A DNA stretch of 64,000 nt from Strigamia acuminata (Eukaryota; Arthropoda; Chilopoda; Geophilomorpha; Linotaeniidae), in NCBI GenBank assembly GCA_949358305.1, contig OX442315.1, positions 35,304,427 to 35,368,426 of the forward strand. The letters are read 5' to 3'. Of this stretch, positions 11,263 to 22,660 are shown piece after piece. Both the position numbers and the translations under genes were made by a program. Below the pieces are notes generated by a model. That model had not been told where the DNA came from. It did not search any database and was given only the letters and a program-made list of their open reading frames with translations. Positions within the stretch are counted from its first letter, which is position 1, and the number at the start of each line of letters is the position of its first letter.

Positions 11263-11742
11263 TCACAACATTAAATTAAGGGTATCATGGACCAATATAC
11301 TTATAACAAAGTGTTGAAGGATTGTTATGCTTCAATTTGCAAGTGATAAACTGGCTTTGAAATGTATATTTCAGTAGGAAAATGATTCTAAACATAAAGT
11401 CAAGTCAATTGCTCAGTTTTCAAACCCATCACATTTAGGTTTTGACTTGGCCTGTGGGGCTCGATCACTCCAGAATATTGTCAAGAACTAATAGAAACCA
11501 TGCCAGACCGTATTCAGGCAGGAATTAATGCTAAAGAAGATGTTACAAAATATTAAAATGACTTGACCACTTTCACATGAGTCAAGTAGTGCAGTGACCA
11601 CTTTCACTTGTGTCAAATAACTCAACTGAAATCAGTCATAACTTTTTTGTTTATTTGTTTATTTTGGTTTTTTTTTTTTTGAATTAAAGTAAATTCAGTG
11701 TATTTTTCAACCCTCATGTGCAAATTTATTTATTTGTTACAC
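11263..11742. other. No gene; sequence between truncated gypsy-1 and the right MITE-B arm
   Basis: AT-rich. Near 11562 and 11594 there are two further copies of a TGACCACTTTCAC-type motif resembling the MITE-B arm (GTGACCACTTACACC at about 11791). They look like subterminal repeats of the same element. No coding sequence or LTR copy was seen. Confidence 0.4.
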
Positions 11743-11820
11743 TGAACCTGAAAAACTTGAAATAAACATTTGATTACACACTGAAAAGAGGTGACCACTT
11801 ACACCTGGGTTTGAGTAGTA
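11743..11820 (-). repeat. Right inverted-repeat arm of MITE-B
   Basis: This is the inverted counterpart of 538-618, ending ...CTGGGTTTGAGTAGTA at 11820. With the left arm it brackets gypsy-1. Confidence 0.6.
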
Positions 11821-14800
11821 ATGCAAACTGTTAATCTTGTTCCGTAAAACCACAACATTCAATACAAATTGACAAATGGAAAATTTATTTATTTAAACAA
11901 AATGTCAGAATTCATGAAATTCTTTTTCATCTTTTGAGTCATTCAATTGAAAGAATAACTGTGCCAATATCCATATTTGAGCACTAGGTACTTGTATAAT
12001 GTAAGTTATATGTATGTTGACCTTACGTTTTACTTACACTGTATTATTATTTTTTAAGCTCTGCATACAGTATAATGCGAAGTCCTGAGTTTACAGTGGT
12101 GTTTTTCATCCTAAATTTCTCGCATTATACGCAAGTATGTACGATTCTTATACTTACACAAAAATACTACAACTTTGTACTCTAATCTCATCAGTGTATG
12201 TTTGCAAAGAACAGTTACGAAAAAGGCAGCACAAAAGAATCGAAGGACTCAATTGCTACGATGAATATCCCATTTCAAATTAGACTGACTTGTGAGAGTG
12301 GAAACCTAAATCCGCACCAGAAGACAATCGGTTCGATACAACCAACTTAAAGTGCACCAATTTAAAATGAAAGCCTGAGGTTGATCGAGAGATCATATCG
12401 ATCTAGAAAATTGTAGAATTTTGTTATCTTTTTCATACAGCAAAGGCCTGCCGCTCCTCCGAACTGATAGACGATAATAGATTTCTGATTATCACTTATC
12501 AGCAACTGGATTGCTAATTTGCAACCAGAAAATTTTATTTTACTGCATTTTATCAGCATAATGCTGAATGGTACCACAAGATTCAGCACTGTTTTAAAAG
12601 TATCGTATACAGATATGATTCACACAAGTACCACAAAATCTAAAATTCAGGATTGACTAGTGCAATCAAACATGGCAAATTAATGAAAATTAATAAAAAA
12701 CGCAAGTATCTGTAGAATAAAAGGTCGGATTGTCAAAAACTACGCACCAAACGAAAAAGCGTAAAAACTACACCAAAAAACTTAATTAATCAACACTGTT
12801 CACAACCATTAGAAGGTTTCATTAATTAAGCAATTTTGTAATTTTGCAACTTTAGCAATTTTGCACTTTTGGATTTGTCACATGGTATCAGTTCCACCAA
12901 TCATGTGCATAATTGCAAAAACACAAAACAGAAAAAATACACAATCACAAAATCAAAGGTAGTTTTGCTATTTTGGCAAAATGACAGCAGCCAAGCTCAA
13001 TCCAAGTGGCCATCACAAATTGTGATTAACAATTAGTTGCAAAAACAATCTCATGATTTTGCAATTTTGCAATTATTTAAATAATCACATGACTTCCTAT
13101 CCACCATATTGGGTTTTAGTTATATCCAACCAATTTTAAAATGTGATGCAAAATAACTAGTTTTATTTGTGTGATAGAACAAAAAAATTTTTTAATAAGG
13201 TGCATTTTAATAAATATAAGTTTCACAGATTGCACCAGAATCATTAATTGAGTTTCCTAGCTGTTATACAGTCATGGATGCATCAGCATATTAATGATAT
13301 CCAAAGATACAAGTTGGCCACTTAGATAGAGCTTGAATGCCTCCATTTTGTTTTGAGTTTCACAAGCCTCAAAATCACTTCTTATCAAAATCACAAAAAC
13401 TACCTTTTAGATGTTTTTGGGATTTTGTGTTTTCACTCTCTTGTACTTTAGTGAATGTGAATGTGATTGGTAGAACACATATCACATGGCAATACTTAAA
13501 AATCACAAAGTTGTCCAGATCACACAATTGCAAAATTGACTGGGTTAATTCAATGTAATCCCATTTTTGGAGGCATCAAAAAATAATGATTTTGTGATTA
13601 ATGCAAAATCACAAAATTGCAAAATCATTCATATAATAAAACCCCCTAATGATTAATATGCTGTATACCGTATTTTATCAATTAAGAGCTGCGGCCCTAA
13701 TTCAAAACTGTTATTTTTGTCAGCAATTACAATTTCGGTTTTTCGTTTCTTACATTTCTTTAATGTAACAAACAAAGTCTGAACGTCCCGAACGAAGTGT
13801 ATGTTCATCGTTTGTGAGGTTAAATACGAAAGCAATACCATACTTTTGCAAAAATATGGTATTCTTGGTGTCCCAGCCGCAGCTACTATTCGAGGGCAAC
13901 TCGTAATCGGTAAAATTCAGTATTTAATTCAAATGTGTCTACATTTTTTTGAAACACTTTGTCTTATACAGCAACAAATTTACCTTAACTTCTCTTTGTA
14001 AATCTAAATATTAAAGCAATGAATGAATTGACGGATGAGGCTAATCAAAATCCAGTATTATTCAACGACTATTAAAAAAAAGATAATAACAATCTTGCAG
14101 AATAGCTGTTTCACTTGCAATTTAGCCACAGTGAGAAAAAAGTAATACATGTATACACTGTGTCTCACTAATGAGCTTTCTGACACACCGGCTGATTGTT
14201 CCGGTGATTGCTGATGCGCTTGTCTACCTGAGCATGTGCAGAAGTGCAAATGAGAGAATTTCCACTAATTGACTTTAGCCTAAAGCAAATGACAACACTA
14301 GAGTCATCATCGAGTGAGACCTTTTCGTCTGAGAGGTCACTCGCAGGTCCCAGTGCCCAAATCTTAAGACCACATTTCCTGTGCTAAAAATGACTCCCCG
14401 TCCGGACATGGTCGTCATCACTTCAAAAGTTGTCGATTCTTTAGCTAGTAAATGTACTACAGTTCATGCCAGGTATCTTGATGCCAAATTCAAACTATGC
14501 ATCACATGCTGTGCATGCATTTACTGTAGCAATTGTCAAGCTTGTTGCACCAAAAAAAATTGGTTTACACTCAATATCTTGATAGCAAATTTATACTGGG
14601 CATTCTGGTTAATACCTTCAGTCACATGGGTGGTGATGGATTGTCCTCCTCGAAGAGTATATACACAAAATTATACCTCAAACGGTATAATTTTAATAAT
14701 ACTCCAAACCGATAAAACTTTCAAACTCCTATTGGTTGAGCCGTCTCACTGGTGAAGTGGCACAAAAAAGTAGCCCATACCACCAGAATTGTAATCTAAC

Positions 14801-15637
14801 TAGACAAAACAACCAATAAAAAACCAAACCTTTATTTACCTGCCAAAAGAAACCAACAAATCACGCTAACATTGTTTGATTGATTAAAAGGGGGAAAAGC
14901 AAATTTAGCAAACATTTTATTACCAATTAAAACAAAATCCATCATTCTAATCACTTTTTACACTAAAATTCATTGAAGATAAACAGAACTACTTTTCCGC
15001 GTAGCAGAGCACAGTCCACAGTTAGGCGTAATCCAGCTCAACCAATTGGAGTTAGGACAACGTTGTATCGGTATGGAGTATAGTCTAATAACACTTGCTA
15101 CTTATGTTAACTTTAATGCAAGCAGAAACAATTAATTTTATTGTTTACAACAATAAAGCATATACTAGTCAACTAAAATTAAGTAAGCTTAGTTATGGTT
15201 TTTGCCAATTCAAAATTAATGTGCCTTTCCGGTATTGTAAATCAAATAATCCAAATAATTATTTTAACTGTGAATGCACTTAATGTTACATCAACTTGAC
15301 ACGTTTGAAATTTTTCATCATGTCTGTTAGATTAGAATCAGCTTAAGCTTCGTCGATGGTTTCCTCTGAAGTTTAAATAATCAAAATAAAACAACTTCTT
15401 GTGCATTTGACACAAAGTTGTTTATATCTTTCTGCTTGGCCAGCTTTTTCTTTGCTTCAAAGGGCTGTGTTGCAAAATTCTCTTTTGAGTCCAGCAATAC
15501 CATTGGTAATACATTTTTTATTTTTTTGATGTGGAATGCTTCAGGATTTGTTCTTTTATCTGTATCTTTCTCACTGGCAACCGTGTCCCTTATTCCATCG
15601 GAAATTAAAACCATCGATGTGGCATGCATACACACAG
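11821..15637. other. AT-rich noncoding DNA, repeat relics, no convincing gene
   Basis: Low-complexity AT-rich sequence with many TTTTGCAATTTTG-like strings. Around 13666-13740 there is a copy of a dispersed repeat (ACCGTATTTTATC ... GCAATTACAATTTCGG) also seen near 23745 and 49471-49550. An open minus-strand stretch at 15637-15381 (about 85 codons) is interrupted by the MITE-A insertion. I do not recognise it, and it may be an exon relic or chance. Confidence 0.35.
12800..13660. repeat. Diverged foldback (long imperfect inverted repeat)
   Basis: The segment near 12800-13030 matches, with gaps and substitutions, the reverse complement of about 13300-13650. Shared stretches include AAAACACAAAA, AAAGGTAGTTTT, CCAAGCTC/TCAAGCTC and AAGTGGCCA. 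This is consistent with an old foldback transposon. Edges are approximate. Confidence 0.45.
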
Positions 15638-16369
15638 TAGGCGCATTCGAAAAGTCATTAAAACGAGTGTAAACGTGTTTACACTCGTTTTCACACGACA
15701 TTTACACGAATTAATTCGTGTAAATGTCGTGTAAACTGGTTAAACGGAAACGGCCTGTACGCCACGTTTCCGTTTAAAATCTCCGTGCAACGAGTTTTCT
15801 CGTTGAAATCGGGTCTTGCTGGCAGCCATCTTGGATTTTCGTTAGATCGGTTGGAACGATGTCGATCGCAAGAACAATTTTTTAGCAGGTATTAGCCGCA
15901 TTCTTGCGATCGAATGCGACCGATGTTCGACCGCATTTGTACGATCGAATACGGCCGACGTTCGACCGACGTTCGGCCGCATTTGTACAATCGAATGCGG
16001 CCGACGTTCGGCCGACGTTCGGCCGCGTTTGTGCGATCTAATGCGGCTGGTGTTCGGCCGCATTTGTGCGATTGAGGCGGATGTTCAGCCGATTCCCGAA
16101 ATAAATATTAATAATACAAATAATTAAAATAAATTTACATTTTATAATCATGTTTTTATAATCTCCTTTTTTTTTTTTTAGAGTAAACAACAATAACAAT
16201 AATGACTATGGTTATTATTTGGACTAATTTAATATTTACACTTGAATTTACACGACTGAATTTTACACAGAAATTTATTTTGAAACTCGAAAATTGGGTC
16301 GTTTAACTTGAAATTTACACTACCAGTTGCACTGGTCGTTTAGTGCAAATTACTTTTCGAATGCGCCTA
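15638..16369. mobile_element. MITE-A: 732-bp nonautonomous TIR element
   Basis: Ends are TAGGCGCATTCGAAAAGT and its inverse (18 perfect bases). They are flanked by AGT-like or TA-like short duplications that cannot be separated from the palindromic ends. Inside are a perfect 38-bp palindrome (15694-15731) and several tandem copies of a GCGGCCGACGTTCGGCC-type unit (about 15885-16085). There is no transposase ORF. A second copy's right end opens the window at 1-38. Confidence 0.75.
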
Positions 16370-17404
16370 GTAAAGAATTGTGTATTGTAACTGTTTTTAA
16401 CAATCTGAGAAAGAAGTGCATTTAAATAAAGAAAGTATTGACTGTTTAGATAATAACAATACAAAAAATTTCAACAAATTTGTATTACACACTCCTGCAG
16501 TCTCCTTGTAAGCTCAACCCAGTTGTCCTCTCCGGGAATCCTCAATGAAAAAACCTATCCCCATTTTGCCACTGTCCGACATCGTAATGAAGTGATTATA
16601 ATTACATTAACCTTAATGGCAATCATTAGATCGACAGGTCTATTGTTTTGATTTATTGTTTGTAGTTTAAAGCACCATTAATGTCACTAAAATCATATTA
16701 TCATCATAAACAAAGTGCAAATCGAGATAAATAATTCTCAACTCCATCATCCAGCTATCCCTCTGAGTAGAAGTGCCCTACTGTCTCCCCCATCCTCAAA
16801 AGTGGGAATAAGGCCTCCAATGAGAACTTCCAATCCGCTTCCTTTCTCTCAACAAAATTGCCGACTATTTCGCCCTCGTGTTAGCTAAGGTCCATCCCAA
16901 ATTGGCCACTCACTCTTTCACCCAACAATTTGGCTCTAAAGCCAAACACCTTATTTTTCTCTACCTCAGTGGTGTTTGCAATCAGGAGAGATACACGTGA
17001 TGTCAGTCAATGTGATGAAGTGTCACTTTAAGGTACTGTCATTACACACATCACCTTGGCGCCAGGTGTGCTTTACATGTCATGCCATCTAGTGGCGTTA
17101 TCTCAAAGCTTGCACAAGACCATGCAGGGGTGCTGTAAACCAATAAAGTTTCGGAACCACTGCTATTAAGATCTGCCGATGCTGGGATCAAATAAAACCA
17201 ATATCTTCATTCAACCAAAACTGCCGTATCAAAAGCTTTCTACAACCCTGCCCCCATTGCAGAGTTCTTTGGTCCCATGGAGAACAAGCGTTAGGATAAG
17301 AACTTACCACGCACACAAAAATTAAGCAGCATTGGTACCTGTGTGACAGCTTGGCCGCCCAAGAGTGACCTACGTCATTACCACACACTGCCCAATGGCC
17401 CTAA
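16370..17404. other. Noncoding, nothing recognised
   Basis: Unique-looking AT-rich sequence. No ORF with family features, RNA gene or clear repeat boundary was seen. Confidence 0.4.
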
Positions 17405-17570
17405 GTTCACTGACCCAGTACAGGAAGGAGGGAGCGAAGTGATGTAGGGAGAGAAGAGCGCTGGGTCTCAACTAAGACAGACGTGTGAAGCAAAGTCCTG
17501 AAGCCAGCAAGAGCAGTCGTGCTGACTCTTCTCTGCTCCCTATTCACAACGGTGATGCTCAGTAAGTGTA
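17405..17570 (+). repeat. Diverged partial copy of the LTR-like repeat found at 20.7 and 28.0 kb
   Basis: Starts with CTGACCCAGTACAGG and carries the same GA-rich tract (GGGAGAGAAGAGCG) and end (ACGGTGATGCTCAGT) as 20708-20870. It is cut at its right side by the TIR element starting near 17571. Confidence 0.5.
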
Positions 17571-18090
17571 ATACCTCGATTACACCAAGGTTTTGGATCT
17601 CATCCGAAGTTGCGGATATAGATCCATGATTGGTGTGAACACTGATCTCAGTTCACGGATCTAGATCCGTGTGCCCAACAACTCCATTTGCCAATCGAGA
17701 TCCCACAACTCGGTTGGGCGATTGGATCCGGATTGGAAACAGACTGTGCAGGCACAAGTCTGTAGCTTTCCATTGTTTGCACAATTCGATAAGAAAATCC
17801 AAAAACTATTTCGTGTATTTGTGCATTTAGATTTTAGAATCAGTATATTCAAAATAAATGTAAAAAATAAATTAATAATAATGAAAATGAATAAATTCGA
17901 ATCATGTTGGCAGCTGTTGTAGCGAGGTGTTCCTAAAACCTGTTGCTACTAAAACCCGGTTTTGTTTAATAAAATCAACTTTTGGGTGTGAACACAACAT
18001 AATCTGGGTGAATATTGGAACTTGGTTCAGATGGATCTGATCGGATGGATCAGATCCAGCCAACTACATCCGTTGGTGTAAACAAGGTAT
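17571..18090. mobile_element. TIR element (MITE) of about 520 bp
   Basis: Left end ATACCTCGATTACACCAAGG and right end CGTTGGTGTAAACAAGGTAT are imperfect inverted repeats, with GATCC-rich subterminal sequence at both sides. There is no transposase. Confidence 0.45.
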
Positions 18091-18155
18091 AACAACATCC
18101 CTATCTATACATGGAACCAAAAATAAATAAATAAATAAATAAATAAATGATACGT

Positions 18156-18311
18156 CACTAACTGCATTCAAAAACTCTAAAACGCCTCTAAAACTCGTTT
18201 TGTGTCTGTACGTGTGACGTCATTCCCATTGAATAACATGGGAATGACGTCACACGTACAGACACGAAACGAGTTTTAGAGGCGTTTTAGAGTTTTTGAA
18301 TGCAGCTAGTG
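18156..18311. repeat. Near-perfect 156-bp palindrome (foldback element)
   Basis: Two arms of about 70 bp (for example AAAACGCCTCTAAAACTCG and its inverse, TGACGTCATTCCCAT and its inverse) surround a short GAATAAC-type centre. It lies next to a (TAAA)n microsatellite. It is probably a small foldback transposon. Confidence 0.65.
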
Positions 18312-18467
18312 TCCTTGCGTTTAGCTCGAACTATCACTCGTCCTGAAAATAATGAAAAGTTTCTGAATACTCCAATTCATATTTTAATTGAACAAACATT
18401 AGAATTGTGGCAAAAATAGCCTTCCATTGTTTCTTATTTTCTTATCTTTTATACGTAAAACAAGCAT

Positions 18468-19568
18468 TTAAACAAATAAAGTGTAACCCTGAAAATATGG
18501 TCAGCAAAATAAATACTTTACATTTATTGAATCAAATATTATTACCTGTTGCTGAATTTCAAGATGTACTTTTTCCAGAAATAGACAATTTCCTACTGAA
18601 CGATTCTTCCAATTCATTCTGAAAATTACAAAATAAATCCACATTAATTTATAAATAAAGAAAATACTCTGAATGTTGAACCTCAACAGATGGAGCATCC
18701 ACTTCGTCCACGTTCAACTTTGCAATAATCGTCATATTCGTCAAAATAGCTATTTACCGAGAAAAAAAAACATCAAATCATTAAACTTTATACAAATATT
18801 GTTTATTTACTAACTTTCGATTCTATCACTTCTCGAATTCACTGGCCATTCAGTCATCAATCGTGGCGCCTCGTCACTCACGTCATAACTCTCCACTAGA
18901 AGTTTCCTTAATAAATACCTAAATAAATTGCAAAAATTTAAAAATTTGAACAAACAAAGTACAAATTTAGAATTACTCATTTCTGTAGTAAAAATACAGT
19001 TCCTCTAGACAGAGAATCAGTTCGCTTACAGGCGGACAAACGCTACGTGGCAATATAAATTCCGAAATTTCAAATAAATTGCAGTTTTTATTCCATACAA
19101 TTACGCATTCTTCAAGTTTTCGCTTTATTTGTCTCACAATATCTTCCAAAGTTGATCTAAAAGTGGACGAAACGGAAATTTCATTAATTAAATCCAAAAA
19201 CAATACGATTTATAACATTATTACAGTGCTCGATTGATTACAAAAAGTTCTGCCGAAATTTTTACGCGTATGGTTTCAGTCAATCGACATCTGAGTTCTT
19301 CAGTATCGATAAATTTAAAATCAACGGGGTCGATTAATCTGACACAGTTCCATTGATCCAGATGCGTCAAAAACGACCTAGAAGTAAAATGTTAAGTTTT
19401 ATTAGTAAATTCAAAAAAATATTAAACAGTTAAAATTAAAACCTACTTGATTGTATCGTAGTTGTTGCTCAGACAAGCGTCCCATTGCTTTATCAAATTC
19501 TCCGTCAAAACATACGAAGCTTGAATACTTTTATAAACAAGTCCGAAAGCATGGTCTGCTGCCGCCAT
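18468..19568 (-). CDS. AIRIM: AIRIM (C1orf109) homologue, copy A
   Basis: Seven exons by eye: 19568-19447, 19377-19225, 19156-18977, 18918-18815, 18749-18668, 18618-18546, 18488-18468, giving 244 residues. Every junction is GT/AG and in frame, with introns of about 45-75 bp. Family features recalled for C1orf109/DUF4477 appear in order: an N-terminal helical start (MAAADHAFGLVYKSIQ), a middle with LEDIVRQIKRKLEE, the diagnostic PPVSELILCLEELYFYYRNE stretch, then a TEWP motif and a short acidic end near KLNVDE. After that comes an extension the human protein lacks. AIRIM is an adaptor of the AFG2A/AFG2B (55LCC) AAA+ complex, which matures pre-60S ribosomes and acts on replisome proteins. The last two exons are the least certain, because reading through the final intron gives another end at 18501. 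Confidence 0.65.
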
Positions 19569-20705
19569 ATTATGTTGGACTAACCTAGCGTGTCAGATGT
19601 GATGTCATTCTTCATGAATATCGCTAATTATTTGTTACAATTGTGTACGTCATTCTGTTGTTGACGAATGGCAAAAGAGGAACAAGTTCAAGATCAAGGT
19701 TCCAGCTTACTTGCTAGGTGTTGAATCATGGGTAATGTTTTCATGGTTCTTGAAAATAGGGCTATTTTCCCCTTCATTTTCAATGAATAAAATCGAAATA
19801 TTTCGTACCATTCGTGACACTTAACTTTGTTTCAGAAAATAAATTAATTTGCAACAAAATTTATTTATTTTTTTTTATTTTACACTTGTGATTGTGACGG
19901 TCTAGCCCTTTTACACGATCAAAGGACGATAATGTTTCCAATAGATGGCGCTGTCCAATTTTAGCGGCAAATTCAAAGAACACTTAATTAAGCTGCTTTA
20001 ATATAGAAACTTAAAGGTTTTATATTAAACAGCATCCGCCGAACATCTTATATGCATTATAAATATGTTTTAATACCATTTTCAGCAGTTGACAACATAA
20101 TTCAATTGAATTATAGTGTAGGTTACATTCCCTCGTGGTTATGCAACCCAGATTGGATTAAACTCCCGGTCATGACACAACCCTTCCTTATGGGAAATAT
20201 TTAGATTCAGTTCGATATTGAGATGACGAAATATCTATACCTGCGGCTTGATATTAATTGCACATGGGGCAATAAATAGTTCGGTGCTATTTTTTAATGT
20301 ACATTTTATTTTCCACAGTTTTCCAGGTTTGGCTGTCAAATTGTAAACAAATTGGCTCCAACCATTTCCATCACTTGTTTCATGGTCCAAAATTATATCA
20401 TTAATTTGACATGATCCAGAAGCGTGCAGTAAATTCCAGAACTCAGTTTAAAGTACTCAATCATAACAAGATTTCCAATTACGAGTTGAGTAACTTTTGA
20501 CGAAGAACTATTTTGAGGAACCAGTAACCGATATTATAACATGATAAATTGTATTTCAATTTACATGTACATTTATCGCGAAATAATTCCACCATTGTTT
20601 AAAGACCCCTTTGTAATTATAATAATAATTACAAGCGATACAATGTGTGTGGCGATGCGGGATAATAGTGAGTTTGCGGTTGCCAATTGCCAAGGTAGTC
20701 CCCTT
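19569..20705. other. Duplicated noncoding flank (matches 26925-28040)
   Basis: Upstream flank of AIRIM copy A, repeated almost base for base upstream of copy B at an offset near 7,335. No gene was recognised. It contains a short dyad of TAATTATAATAATAATTACA type. Confidence 0.6.
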
Positions 20706-21190
20706 AGCAGTGGACTGACCCAGTACAGGGAGGAGGGAGCCGAGTGGTGTGGTGAGGAGGAGATGTGAGGTGAGGTGAGAGGGAGAGAGGGAGAGAAGAG
20801 CGGTGACCACAGTAACCACCTGTGTGAACTCTGGTCTCCTCACCATTCACCACGGTAACGCTCAGTGGTATGGCGTTCTCCATACTGCATCCTCCAGGAG
20901 TGGCTGCGAGGGTCGTAGGTAAGTACTACAACATGAATGGTATGCTTGACCGACCTCGTCACCCATGGGGCTCATGCCCTGTGTGTGACAGGTCGGTTGC
21001 CGGTGTGGTGTGCCTTATTGGCACCCCAGCAACGGGTGACGGGATTCTCCAACCTTTAGAGAACGACATTAAAGGCGAACAACCAACAATGTGGAGTCTC
21101 CTAGTCTTATTTACGTGATTATTCGTCCCAAACCAGGCTAACCAGTCCCTGGGTTACACTGGCGAAGACCATACCAGTAACAATTGAGGG
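20706..21190 (+). repeat. LTR-like repeat with PBS-like end (possible solo LTR or TRIM)
   Basis: Begins near TGGACTGACCCAGTACAGG, resembling the gypsy LTR start TGTGGTGACCCAGT. After about 480 bp it is followed by TGAGGGCCCTGTCCGAGAT, which resembles the gypsy-2 primer-binding site TGGGGGCCCGTCCGGGAT with an extra base. A duplicated copy is at 28041-28525 and a partial one at 17405. There is no coding capacity. The retroelement interpretation is a guess from these two similarities. Confidence 0.35.
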
Positions 21191-21590
21191 CCCTGTCCGA
21201 GATATTGAACTTGGAATTTTTTTTTGTGTCTGCCATTTTGTTTTGCTTTGTGTTTCAATTCTTTGTTACACTTTGCTTTACACTTTGGCTGGGCTCAATT
21301 GTGTTGTTTTCATTTACTTTATTTTTGGATTGTTGGTTAAATGCTTTTCGTGACTGAGGAATTTGAAAGGTATTATTTACCAGTCACTTTGGGTTTCAGA
21401 GTCCTAGTAGTGGGGGTCAAATGTTTTTTCATTTGAAGGTTATTGAATTGTATTTTTCTCAGTGCTGGTGTAGTTGAGGACTCTGAAATTATTTTCAGAC
21501 GCACTGCAAGTCTGCAAGTGCAACCAACCAAAACATTTTGGTGTTTATTTCTGCGCTTGGTGGAAAAAGAACACAATCAGCATTTGAGGG

Positions 21591-21680
21591 GCCGTCCATA
21601 AATTACGTAACGCCTGGAGGGGGGGGAGAGGGGGTTTCAAATTGTGTTATGGGTTGTTACGACGGAGAGGGGGGGGGTAA
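21591..21680 (+). repeat. Partial MITE-Z end
   Basis: Begins GGGGCCGTCCATAAATTACG, the terminal repeat of the complete element at 60625-60942, followed by a G-rich tract. Another partial copy starts near 28912. Confidence 0.6.
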
Positions 21681-21694
21681 ATTAAAAGGCTAGG

Positions 21695-22067
21695 TTGAAA
21701 ACCTGGAGGTCCAAGCTCCAATGGAGCGCTCCAAGTTAGGATTTCGCCACCAGGTGGCGAGAAATCTTTTCCAGGACTATGCATGCGATAATTCAACAAG
21801 ATGGGACCGCGACACAATATATCGCGACAAGCCGGCTAAAAAAAATGGTTTTTTACCAAAAAACCAGTCAGGTTAGGTTCGCGGGGGGGGGGGGGGTCAA
21901 GGGGGGTCGCAGCCACCCCTTGTTAGCCCTTCTTAGGAATTAAACCTAATTAGCTGAGGTGAGGTGAGGCTGCGCCCTCCCCCTTGATCCCCTTCTTAGA
22001 AATTAAATCTAATTATAGCATGCATAGTCCTGGAAAACATTTGTCGCCACCTGGTGGCGAAATCTTA
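21695..22067. mobile_element. MITE-X copy 1
   Basis: Inverted ends share GATTTCGCCACCAGGTGGCG and CCAGGACTATGCATGC with their reverse complements at the far side. The core includes a long G run. The second copy is at 33157-34532. The right side abuts a TATCGATA promoter block. Confidence 0.6.
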
Positions 22068-22069
22068 TT

Positions 22070-22130
22070 TATCGATAAACATCGATACTTTAGCGGTGTA
22101 TCGATATTTTTCATAAAACGTGAGTATTTC
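22070..22130 (-). promoter_or_regulatory. Orphan TATCGATA promoter block
   Basis: TATCGATAAACATCGATA followed by TATCGATATTTTTCA, with the trailing ACGTGAGTATTTCGG seen at the other zinc-finger promoters. No zinc-finger gene follows on its left side. MITE-X starts directly there, so the gene it served seems to have been deleted. Confidence 0.5.
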
Positions 22131-22660
22131 GGATAAAAGAGTAAATAAATGGATACAAACATTAGAAATTTGAAATTATCTTTATTTTTCAGCTGGGCGG
22201 ATACAATCGGATGAGGCGGTCGATGATTGACACGTATTTTGTTTGTTTTAAGGCACACGGATCAGGATCGATTTTAATCGTCGTTTGATTTAATGAGAAT
22301 AGAAGAAATTGTGAGGAAAGTTGACAGGAAAAATCATTCGGGAGTGAAGAAAAATTTAAGAATTTTGGAAGAAAAGAATAGACTTTATGGGTAAATATTG
22401 TTTGTTAATTTGAAAATACGAATTTTTTGGGGAAAAAAAATCAAATTTTTGGTTAACTAATTCCGTTTTTCTGCAATAAGTGAATTTTAGATGAAAATTT
22501 GGTTTTATCAAGTAAAAAAATTGAGTTTTATGTGAAAACTTGGTTTTTATTGGGTATAAAATTGAATTTTCATGGTTAAAAAATTGATATAGTCTCAAGA
22601 ATTTGAACGATTTGAAATAATGGTTTTTCCTGACTAGTGGGATTGTAAATGCCTTTTGAG

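Noticed and set aside
14381-14755. 124-codon plus-strand ORF with several Cys
   Set aside because: AT-rich region, no splice context, no recognisable motif, composition typical of noncoding DNA.
20541-21118. Short ORFs in the duplicated flank (also at 27876-28453)
   Set aside because: They are conserved only because the DNA was duplicated recently. No family match, and they overlap the LTR-like repeat.
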